A DNA stretch of 8,837 bases, taken from Clostridia bacterium. Lineage in GTDB: Bacteria; Bacillota; DSM-16504; Desulfitibacterales; Desulfitibacteraceae. The first letter of the stretch is position 1. The number at the start of each line of letters is the position of its first letter. Made by a program: the position numbers and the translations under genes. This document shows, one piece after another, positions 1 to 4,960 of this stretch. The stretch covers positions 1-8,837 of the forward strand of contig JAGXSK010000344.1 in the NCBI GenBank assembly GCA_018333845.1. Direction: 5' to 3'. The notes beneath the pieces are model-generated. The model saw only the letters and a program-made list of their open reading frames with translations. It searched no databases and was not told the DNA's origin.

Positions 1-120
1 TTAATAGGTTCTTACCCTTTAGAGCATTCTTTTGTTGCATGCAATTTTCAGCTGCAGGATGTGGGATGTCTAACTTCGGCAAGATATAGGAGTTAGCATC
101 ACCAATCATGAGCGCAGCCG

Positions 121-136
121 CTGGTTGCACTACCAG
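121..136. promoter_or_regulatory. Dyad CTGGT-N6-ACCAG, candidate activator-binding site
   Basis: A perfect 5-bp inverted repeat with a 6-bp spacer (CTGGT 121-125, ACCAG 132-136) is centred about 110 bp upstream of the transcription start predicted from the -24/-12 promoter. That is the usual distance for the upstream site of a sigma-54 enhancer-binding protein. The A/T-rich DNA between them would suit looping or bending. A 5-bp arm can arise by chance, so this is a weak inference. Confidence 0.3.
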
Positions 137-214
137 ATTTAAAAGAATAAAACTTTTTCTGAAATTTCTTATTTGCCCAATTACTTTGGCTCTTTAAAAA
201 ACTTCAAGGTATTA

Positions 215-230
215 CGGCACATTTTTTGCA
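215..230 (+). promoter_or_regulatory. Sigma-54 (-24/-12) promoter of the BCCT transporter
   Basis: The sequence CGGCACATTTTTTGCA matches the -24/-12 consensus TGGCACG-N4-TTGCW at all positions except the first T and the seventh G. The invariant GG (216-217) and GC (228-229) are exactly 12 nt apart, as RpoN requires. Transcription would start near 241, giving a leader of about 95 nt before the transporter ATG at 337. I see no convincing -35/-10 pair as an alternative. RpoN promoters need an ATP-hydrolysing activator, which is not encoded in this window. Confidence 0.65.
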
Positions 231-285
231 TTGAGATAATGTAAGCAAATTTCTATTTCTTCAGGTCATTACACTTGAGGGGAGG

Positions 286-333
286 ATGAAAGAAGAGTTA
301 CTAATCAGGCAAGAAAAAATATTGGGAGGTTAA
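286..333 (+). CDS. Possible 15-codon leader peptide coupled to the BCCT gene
   Basis: ATG at 286 opens a 15-codon frame (MKEELLIRQEKILGG, TAA at 331-333). It is preceded by a G-rich Shine-Dalgarno stretch (277-285, GAGGGGAGG), in which the GAGG at the left end has usable spacing. Its last codons (GGA GGT) lie in the Shine-Dalgarno of the BCCT gene (GGGAGG, 324-329), and its stop lies 3 nt before the BCCT ATG. That geometry would allow translational coupling or re-initiation. The peptide is charged and has no run of one amino acid that would suggest attenuation. It could also be a chance frame formed by two ribosome binding sites in a row. Confidence 0.35.
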   Translation: MKEELLIRQEKILGG

Positions 334-336
334 AGT

Positions 337-1965
337 ATGAAGAATAACATCAGCAATAACTCTATCAAACCGTTAGTGTTTTGGCCCCCATTCCTGCTTC
401 TGCTCGGGGCCGTAATATTCAGTTTTGTAAATGAAGCAGGCTTTGCAGCAATGACCACAGGTGCCAACAACTGGCTCATTGAAAACTTTGGCTGGGCATT
501 TAGCATGACAGGATTTCTAATGGTTTTAATCGTACTGGTAATATATTTTTCACCCTTTGCCAGGGTTAAAATTGGTGGTTCTAAAGCCAAACCCCTTCTT
601 AACAAGTGGCAGTGGTTCAGTATTACCCTTTGCACAACAATTGCTATAGGTATTTTGTTCTGGGGTACAGCTGAGCCCATTTATCATTTAATTTATCCGC
701 CTGCATCTTTGGGTTTAGAACCAGGCAGTGCAGAAGCTGCTATATTTGCAATGTCAACAATGTATTTACACTGGACCTTTACGCCTTATGCATTATACTG
801 TGTTCCTGCATTAATGTTTGCCTTTGCTTATTATAATATGAAAAAACCTTTTAGTTTGGGTGCTACCCTTACTCCATTAGTTGGAGACAAGGCAACTGGA
901 AAAGCTGGTCAGGCCGTTGATGCCATCTGTCTATATGCTCTAGTTGCAGGAATGGCAGCTTCTTTGGCAACAGGCATTCTTACTATTTCTGGCGGTTTAA
1001 ACTCCATTGCTGGTATTGGCAGCAATCCCTTTACCTGGGCCATCATTGGTACTGTTATCATAAGTACCTTCATAATTTCTGCAACTACTGGCCTGATGAG
1101 GGGAATTCGTATTCTTTCTGATATTAACACCAAAATATTCTTTGGTATCATTGCTTTTATCTTTGTATTTGGACCAACTGCATTTTTATTAAATCTTGGT
1201 GCTGAATCCTTTGGTCATTATCTCACTCATTTTTTTGAAAAGAATTTATTTACTGGCGCAGCTGCAGGAGATCAATGGCCCCAGTGGTGGACAACTTTTT
1301 ATTGGGCTAACTGGTTAGCCTGGGCACCAATAACTGCCTTGTTCCTTGGAAGAATTTCCTACGGGCATACTGTTAAGGATTTTATTAAAATGAACTTCTT
1401 CTTCCCAGCAATTTTCGGTGCCATCTGGATTACTGTTTTTAGTGCTACTTCAATCAACTTCCAGATGAATGGAGTAGATTTATTGGGGGCTTTAAATAAT
1501 GTAGGACCAGAGGCGGTAGGCTTCACTATTTTCAAGCAGCTGCCAATATCTGGGTTAATCATTCCCTTCTTCCTGTTTATTGCCTTCCTGTCATTTGTTA
1601 CCGCTGCAGACTCAAATACAACTGCAATGGGTGGTATTAGTACAGCCTGCATTTCTCCTGATAGCCCAGAACCGCCAACCTTTATCAAGGTGGTATGGGG
1701 ATTAACTGTAGGTATAGTTGCATGGGTTATGCTGAGTTTTGCAGGAGTTGACGGTATTAAGATGTTATCCAATTTAGGTGGCTTCCCTGCCATGATACTA
1801 GAGCTAGCAGTAGCATTAGGACTAATCATGGTTGTATCAAACCCAAGAAAATTTGATACCTTTAAGGAAGATTATTATGAAGATGGCACTGTTAAGCCAA
1901 TAGTATCGGAAAGTGATAGAGATATAACTGATGTACCAACTGGCGATAAATCTGTTAATTGCTAA
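337..1965 (+). CDS. BCCT-family (betaine/carnitine/choline) transporter
   Basis: The 542-aa product is an integral membrane protein of normal length for the betaine/carnitine/choline transporter family, with about 12 hydrophobic segments and no cleavable signal peptide. Family hallmarks are the motif near residues 318-331 (WTTFYWANWLAWAP), followed by FLGRISYGHTVKDF (336-349), and the later TAADSNTTAMGG segment (422-433). Likely substrates are quaternary amines such as glycine betaine, choline or carnitine, or related zwitterions; sequence alone does not decide. The usual aromatic-box WW is NW here (N325-W326), the glycine stretch of BetP's third helix reads TIAIG (101-105), and the TSADS sodium-site motif is TAADS, so specificity and ion coupling may differ from BetP. 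The start is supported by GGGAGG 7 nt upstream. The acidic C-terminal tail (about 505-542) is cytoplasmic. The sigma-54 promoter suggests induced metabolic use of the substrate rather than simple osmoprotection. Confidence 0.93.
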   Translation: MKNNISNNSIKPLVFWPPFLLLLGAVIFSFVNEAGFAAMTTGANNWLIENFGWAFSMTGFLMVLIVLVIYFSPFARVKIGGSKAKPLLNKWQWFSITLCTTIAIGILFWGTAEPIYHLIYPPASLGLEPGSAEAAIFAMSTMYLHWTFTPYALYCVPALMFAFAYYNMKKPFSLGATLTPLVGDKATGKAGQAVDAICLYALVAGMAASLATGILTISGGLNSIAGIGSNPFTWAIIGTVIISTFIISATTGLMRGIRILSDINTKIFFGIIAFIFVFGPTAFLLNLGAESFGHYLTHFFEKNLFTGAAAGDQWPQWWTTFYWANWLAWAPITALFLGRISYGHTVKDFIKMNFFFPAIFGAIWITVFSATSINFQMNGVDLLGALNNVGPEAVGFTIFKQLPISGLIIPFFLFIAFLSFVTAADSNTTAMGGISTACISPDSPEPPTFIKVVWGLTVGIVAWVMLSFAGVDGIKMLSNLGGFPAMILELAVALGLIMVVSNPRKFDTFKEDYYEDGTVKPIVSESDRDITDVPTGDKSVNC

Positions 1966-2078
1966 ATCGAGTAGGAGGTGAATAATTAAGTACCGTTCGG
2001 TATACGGCGGTTCATGTTGGCACTATCAACCCCCACATCGGACTTTCACCGACTAGTAAGCACCCATGCTGGGCACAT
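1966..2078 (-). mobile_element. Relic of a group IIC intron (internally deleted, no ORF)
   Basis: Read on the minus strand, the segment begins TGTGCCCAGCATGGGTGC, then GGTGAAAGTCC. This matches the 5' end of bacterial group IIC introns such as the Oceanobacillus iheyensis intron (GUGUGCCCGGCAUGGGUGC... GGGUGAGAGUCC), recalled from memory. About 65 nt in comes the 5' strand and loop of domain V (ACCGCCGTATACCGAACGG, about 1991-2009) with the CGC triad typical of IIC. The 3' strand of domain V (GTACGGTGGTGTG in intact introns) is missing. A domain VI-like tail follows (CACCTCCTACTCGAT) and ends in AT at 1966, directly before the transporter stop codon. Most of domains I-IV and the reverse transcriptase are absent, so it cannot splice or move alone. 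The 5' boundary is uncertain by a few bases because it merges with the terminator hairpin. Confidence 0.75.
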
Positions 2079-2130
2079 CAAGACAAGAACCTGCCATATT
2101 TTGGCAGGTTCTTGTCTTGATGTGTTTTTA
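2074..2130. terminator. Strong hairpin terminator shared by convergent BCCT and pduL genes
   Basis: A perfect 23-bp inverted repeat (2074-2096 with 2102-2124) has a 5-nt loop TATTT. On the plus strand it is followed by GTTTTTA, giving a good intrinsic terminator for the BCCT transcript. On the minus strand the hairpin starts 3 nt after the pduL stop codon, so it also fits as the pduL terminator. There the U-tract position is occupied by the group IIC intron relic, as expected from the target choice of that intron class. Confidence 0.9.
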
Positions 2131-2733
2131 ATTAATCAGATCTTTTAAACTGGCAACCTTATTGAGTACTGTAACCATGTCATTATTCTTCACAAAACAT
2201 GCATTAGCTTCATCAGTATCTATATGAAACTCCAAAACAAAGCTTGGTTTAACCCTTACTAAAACATTATGGAAAGTTAATTCTCTAATGCCATCTACGT
2301 GGACACTTACTCTATCACCATCTTTTACATCAAAAACCTCTGCATCTTCTGGCGGCATATGAATATGGCGGTCAGCAACTATAACTCCTTCTTTTAGTTC
2401 AATTGCTCCCCTGGGGCCAACAAGTATACACCCGGGAGTACCATCTACCTGCCCCGATTGCCTGACAGGAGCATCTACTCCTAATTTGAATCCATCAGTT
2501 CTAGAAATCTCAACCTGACTTGCTGATCTAACTGGGCCAAGAATACGTACCTTTTCCAAGCTTCCCTTTGGACCTTTTACAGTTACTGTTTCTTCAGCTG
2601 CAAATTCTCCAGTTTGAACAAGGTCCTTAATGTTTGTTAATTCGTAGCCTTTACCAAATAGCTTCTCTAAATCTTCTTTACTTAAATGTATGTGTCTGTT
2701 AGAAATGCCTATGGGTACCTGTAGTTGTATCAT
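2128..2733 (-). CDS. pduL: Phosphate propanoyl/acetyltransferase, PduL type
   Basis: This PduL-family phosphotransacylase interconverts acyl-CoA plus phosphate with acyl phosphate plus CoA and is unrelated to classical Pta. Counting from the ATG at 2733 (201 aa), the di-metal-site residues are all present: H14 and H16 (RHIHL), E75 (VEISRTD), H123 and H125 (RHIHM) and H170 (HIDTDEAN). Both PduL domains are complete. The N-terminus begins almost at once with VPIGISNRHIHL, so the extended targeting helix of microcompartment PduL proteins is missing. A cytosolic role is therefore likely, for example acetyl-CoA to acetyl phosphate in acetate formation or energy conservation, as in acetogens that use PduL in place of Pta. 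No acetate kinase gene is in the window. An ATG at 2745 is in frame, but GGGGG directly abuts it; the same G-rich stretch has better spacing for 2733. Confidence 0.92.
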   Translation of the reverse strand: MIQLQVPIGISNRHIHLSKEDLEKLFGKGYELTNIKDLVQTGEFAAEETVTVKGPKGSLEKVRILGPVRSASQVEISRTDGFKLGVDAPVRQSGQVDGTPGCILVGPRGAIELKEGVIVADRHIHMPPEDAEVFDVKDGDRVSVHVDGIRELTFHNVLVRVKPSFVLEFHIDTDEANACFVKNNDMVTVLNKVASLKDLIN

Positions 2734-2794
2734 TTGTATCCCCATCCCCCTTTAAAAAGTTTACTGTTTATCCTACAATAAATGCCATTTGCCG

Positions 2795-2823
2795 TATAAT
2801 TACTGCAATTCATCGTAATTATA
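2795..2823. promoter_or_regulatory. Perfect inverted repeat overlapping the pduL -10 box, candidate operator
   Basis: TATAATTAC (2795-2803) and GTAATTATA (2815-2823) form a perfect 9-bp inverted repeat with an 11-bp spacer. The right arm contains the predicted minus-strand -10 box (2818-2823), and the rest covers the start site and early transcribed region. This is the usual place for a repressor operator. The low sequence complexity makes part of the match less surprising. Confidence 0.4.
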
Positions 2824-2847
2824 CCTTGAAGCATATTGCAGCATCAA
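2818..2847 (-). promoter_or_regulatory. Sigma-A promoter of pduL
   Basis: On the minus strand, TTGATG (2842-2847) and TATAAT (2818-2823) are 18 bp apart, a near-consensus housekeeping promoter. Transcription would start near 2811, about 78 nt upstream of the preferred pduL start. Confidence 0.65.
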
Positions 2848-2850
2848 TCT

Positions 2851-2878
2851 TTATTACATATAAGCATATGTGTAATAA
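2851..2878. repeat. Imperfect A/T-rich dyad between the sirtuin fragment and the pduL promoter
   Basis: TTATTACA (2851-2858) pairs with TGTAATAA (2871-2878), with partial inner pairing around a CATATG. It lies 4 bp upstream of the pduL -35 box and 15 bp after the end of the sirtuin fragment. It could be a regulator-binding site for pduL or a weak hairpin. No U-rich tail follows on either strand, which argues against a strong terminator. Confidence 0.35.
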
Positions 2879-2893
2879 GGAAATGTTTCATAC

Positions 2894-3199
2894 CTACTGA
2901 AGCCTTTCTTTAATTTCCTTTAGTTTGCTCGTTATTTCACAATTTAATACTACTTGTGCTTGAGGATCCCATTGAGTTTCTGTTCTGTTTATAATGGCAA
3001 GGTGTTTGGCTTTATCAGGCAAAAAAGCAGCTGGATAGACCTGAAGGCTTGACCCAATAATTATCATTAAATCACAGCCTGTTAAAACCTGTTGTGCCCT
3101 ATAGTACTCATCATCCATGGCATCTTGAAAGAGTACGATATCAGGTCTTATGTTATAACCACATGATAAACATGTTTTCATCTCAAGCTTTATAGCCAT
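2894..3199 (-). pseudogene. Truncated SIR2-family NAD-dependent deacylase (C-terminal half only)
   Basis: The 101 residues match the C-terminal half of a bacterial sirtuin. They include the second zinc cysteine pair (C10-x2-C13), the NIRPDIVLF segment (usually LRPDVVxFGE), the dinucleotide-binding GSSLQVYPA (usually GTSLxVxPA) and the closing AIIN segment. A full sirtuin has about 240 residues. The N-terminal half is absent: GAGIS, the catalytic HG, NIDxLH and the first CxxC. Only about 90 bp separate this fragment from the next gene upstream, and the frame before the ATG runs 17 codons back to a stop without sirtuin-like sequence. The ATG has no Shine-Dalgarno. FGE is also changed to FQD. 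Without NAD-pocket and catalytic residues it cannot be an active deacylase, so a deletion remnant is the best reading. Confidence 0.8.
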
Positions 3200-3274
3200 T
3201 TTAGTCCAAATTTGGATTAATATTCCTGTACTTATCGTATAAAGCAGTTATAAAAATGGGAATAGAATATGTGA

Positions 3275-3293
3275 AACCCCAAATATTGGGGTT
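3275..3293 (-). terminator. Probable terminator after the replication-loader gene
   Basis: AACCCCAA (3275-3282) and TTGGGGTT (3286-3293) form an 8-bp stem with a 3-nt loop and overlap the stop codon of the minus-strand ATPase gene. The following transcript (UUCACAUAUUCU) is only moderately U-rich, so it may be a weak terminator or a 3'-end stabiliser. Confidence 0.5.
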
Positions 3294-4023
3294 ATTGTGT
3301 AATCATACTATTTAAGCTTTGAATATACCTAATATCCTTTGGCACAAGAAGCCTAAAAACATTACATAAGGCAATAATTCTAGAGCATGTTCTATCTCCT
3401 AACAAAATCTCCAATTCATTAAGAGTTAAATTAGATGTTATTATTGTTGGTAATTTATTATTTAGCCGATAGTTAAGGAGCGAGTATATTTTATTTACAG
3501 TCCATTGTGTGTAATTATGGGCACCTAAATCATCCAATATCAATATTGGAATATTCCATACCACATCCATCAGACCTTTTTCTGTAATACCATTATCATT
3601 TTTATCAAAGGTGAATCTTAATGCATCCAAAAAATCTGGAACTACAACAAAGAGAACTTCATGGTTATTGAGAAGTAGCTCTCTTGCTGTAGCTGATGCT
3701 AAAAAGGTTTTTCCGCTGCCTACCGGACCACAAAAAAACAAACCTTTTTTTACCTTGTTAGTGTTTATATCATTAACAAAACCTTTTGCTGCCAATAGTG
3801 CCTTGTTGGCCCTTTCTCTATAGGTGGCTTCACCATCAGGGGGTATAGTATTGGGATAATAATCCAGCTTAAAATTACTAAATTTTGCATCATTAAAGTT
3901 AACGCCCAGGTTAGCTTTTTTTATCTTTAAATCAAGTATCTTCTGCGACCAACATCTGCAGCGATAGGCTACCCCTTCATGTAAAACTATGCCCCTGTCA
4001 TTGCATTTTTTACATTGATACAT
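3292..4023 (-). CDS. DnaC/DnaI-like helicase-loader ATPase
   Basis: This 243-aa AAA+ ATPase is of the DnaC/IstB/DnaI group. It has an N-terminal zinc-binding module (C4-x2-C7, C22-x-C24), Walker A GPVGSGKT (99-106), Walker B ILILDDLG (160-167), a sensor-1 Asn in TIITSN (193-198), and basic residues R211 and R215 in DRTCSRI, where the arginine finger and sensor region lie. By family knowledge it would load the replicative DnaB-type helicase onto single-stranded DNA in the cytoplasm. It follows the DnaD-like gene by 17 nt in the same orientation, and its Shine-Dalgarno (AAGAGGTG, about 11 nt before the ATG) sits against the stop codon of that gene, so the two form an operon and a primosome pair. 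IstB transposition helpers are the main alternative, but no transposase is nearby. I leave out a symbol because dnaC and dnaI are used inconsistently. Confidence 0.88.
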   Translation of the reverse strand: MYQCKKCNDRGIVLHEGVAYRCRCWSQKILDLKIKKANLGVNFNDAKFSNFKLDYYPNTIPPDGEATYRERANKALLAAKGFVNDINTNKVKKGLFFCGPVGSGKTFLASATARELLLNNHEVLFVVVPDFLDALRFTFDKNDNGITEKGLMDVVWNIPILILDDLGAHNYTQWTVNKIYSLLNYRLNNKLPTIITSNLTLNELEILLGDRTCSRIIALCNVFRLLVPKDIRYIQSLNSMITQ

Positions 4024-4040
4024 TTTAATAAAAGCACCTC

Positions 4041-4757
4041 TTAGGTAACATATATTTCAGAGAATTTATCATGGGGTTTCTGCTTCTGTTTTAGGTTTAT
4101 GTTTTTAGCTTTTCTTTTTTCTTTAAAGTGTTTTTCATAATTATTTATTTCTTCAATGGTTCTTAACTGTAAACTGTCCCATGTTTTAAGTATTGAATCA
4201 ATGTATTTAAAGCTTAATGCACCTTGTAAAACTGCCCTTTCCAGGGCTTCTAAAATAATATCACTAGAAAATCCATCAGAAGAGCACCACTGAACAATCT
4301 TGCTGCTTTCAATAGGAGATAGATATCTTCCAAATTCCTTTTCAAAAGTGCTATATACTTTTTTTAAGCTTTCAGAAGATAAAATGTTGTTAGAAGTATT
4401 TTCCTTGCTGCTTTGCCATACATTAAGCAATTTATCCCATAGGGGCTCAAGGACATAAGAGCTTTTTCCATGGTATTTTTCAGCTGATGAGTGAACTACA
4501 GAAATTAAACCCTTTTCAATTAAACGAGCTATGGTTGCTCTTATTTGGTCACTGCCCAGGGTCATACTTTTTTGAAGTTCGTCAATGGTGGGATATGTCT
4601 GTCCCAGGCATTCCCTAAATCTTAGCAATTGCAATATTACTACCAGTTCTACTTCATCCATATCTATATCTGCATAGTGTTTTAAAAGCAGTTGGGAAAT
4701 AACTATTGGTTTTTCATTTAATAAATCCCTTAGACAAAGGCTGGAATTTTCACTCAT
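4041..4757 (-). CDS. DnaD-domain primosome protein
   Basis: The 238-aa product has the two-part DnaD architecture. An N-terminal winged helix (about 20-105) includes TYPTIDELQKSMTLGSDQIRATIARLIEKGLI. After a linker, a C-terminal DnaD-like domain (about 132-195) ends in YIDSILKTW, which fits the YxxxIxxxW single-stranded-DNA-binding motif (Y185, I189, W193). The tail (205-238) is highly basic and probably also contacts DNA. DnaD proteins remodel DNA and recruit the helicase loader during initiation and restart; the loader-like ATPase gene follows directly in the operon. The start at 4757 has only a weak, rather distant AAAGGAA about 12 nt upstream; no better start is visible. Chromosomal Clostridia and phages both carry such pairs. 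The lack of phage genes here favours the chromosomal type. Confidence 0.88.
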   Translation of the reverse strand: MSENSSLCLRDLLNEKPIVISQLLLKHYADIDMDEVELVVILQLLRFRECLGQTYPTIDELQKSMTLGSDQIRATIARLIEKGLISVVHSSAEKYHGKSSYVLEPLWDKLLNVWQSSKENTSNNILSSESLKKVYSTFEKEFGRYLSPIESSKIVQWCSSDGFSSDIILEALERAVLQGALSFKYIDSILKTWDSLQLRTIEEINNYEKHFKEKRKAKNINLKQKQKPHDKFSEIYVT

Positions 4758-4802
4758 ACTTTATAACCATTCCTTTCGCTTCGCTCAAGGTACAAAACAT
4801 AA

Positions 4803-4818
4803 TGAAAGAATTCTTTCA
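4803..4818. promoter_or_regulatory. 16-bp perfect palindrome in the dnaD-like leader
   Basis: TGAAAGAATTCTTTCA is perfectly symmetric and lies between the predicted promoter and the start codon of the dnaD-like gene. It could be a repressor operator or an RNA hairpin in the untranslated leader. Confidence 0.4.
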
Positions 4819-4849
4819 GACTTCACACCTCAAAAAAGTTCTTAAAAAC

Positions 4850-4879
4850 ATTATAACAGGCTTTGTTAAAAAATGAAAA
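4850..4879 (-). promoter_or_regulatory. Sigma-A promoter of the dnaD/dnaC-like operon
   Basis: On the minus strand TGTTATAAT gives an extended -10 (TATAAT at 4850-4855). The -35 region is weak (TTTTCA at 18 bp spacing), as is common with extended -10 promoters. The leader would be about 85 nt long. Confidence 0.5.
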
Positions 4880-4960
4880 ATTAATATTACTTTAAATCTA
4901 GACCTTGTACTTGGCTATTGTTTAATAAGCGGTGGTATTTGATGTTTCTTGTTTATCTGC

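Larger units (their letters stand above)
1..336. other. Gene-poor leader region upstream of the BCCT transporter
   Basis: No complete gene of normal size is visible here. The stretch holds a 10-bp palindrome (TTGCATGCAA, 35-44), a CTGGT-N6-ACCAG dyad (121-136), an A/T-rich segment (about 137-214), a -24/-12 promoter (215-230) and a possible 15-codon leader peptide (286-333). A minus-strand frame is open from about 190 down to position 1 and has an ATG at 109. It lacks a ribosome binding site and I do not recognise its product, so I do not call it a gene. Confidence 0.6.

Noticed and set aside
1..96. Plus-strand frame open for 31 codons from the window edge (ends TAG at 94-96)
   Set aside because: It could be the tail of an upstream gene, but the sequence is not recognised, two other frames are also open across the same stretch, and no terminator follows.
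909..1829. Long minus-strand frames within the BCCT gene, including one of 156 codons
   Set aside because: They lie opposite a clear membrane-protein gene and arise from its codon pattern; no family motifs or ribosome binding sites.
1974..1989. GGAGGTGAATAATTAA after the BCCT stop, looking like a ribosome binding site with a tiny frame
   Set aside because: It is the reverse complement of the domain VI end of the intron relic, and no start codon with a sensible frame follows.
1985..2130. Plus-strand small frame reading VHVGTINPHIGLSPTS through the relic
   Set aside because: Such small proteins are translations of the antisense of group II intron ends; there is no ribosome binding site and the frame runs into the terminator.
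4767..4828. GTG-started 13-codon leader peptide upstream of the dnaD-like gene
   Set aside because: The GAGGT that would serve as ribosome binding site directly abuts the GTG, and the frame is not otherwise supported.
4924..4955. AATAAGC/GCTTATT pair after trkA as a terminator
   Set aside because: Only 7 bp, mostly A/T, with an ~18-nt loop and no U-tract; not convincing.
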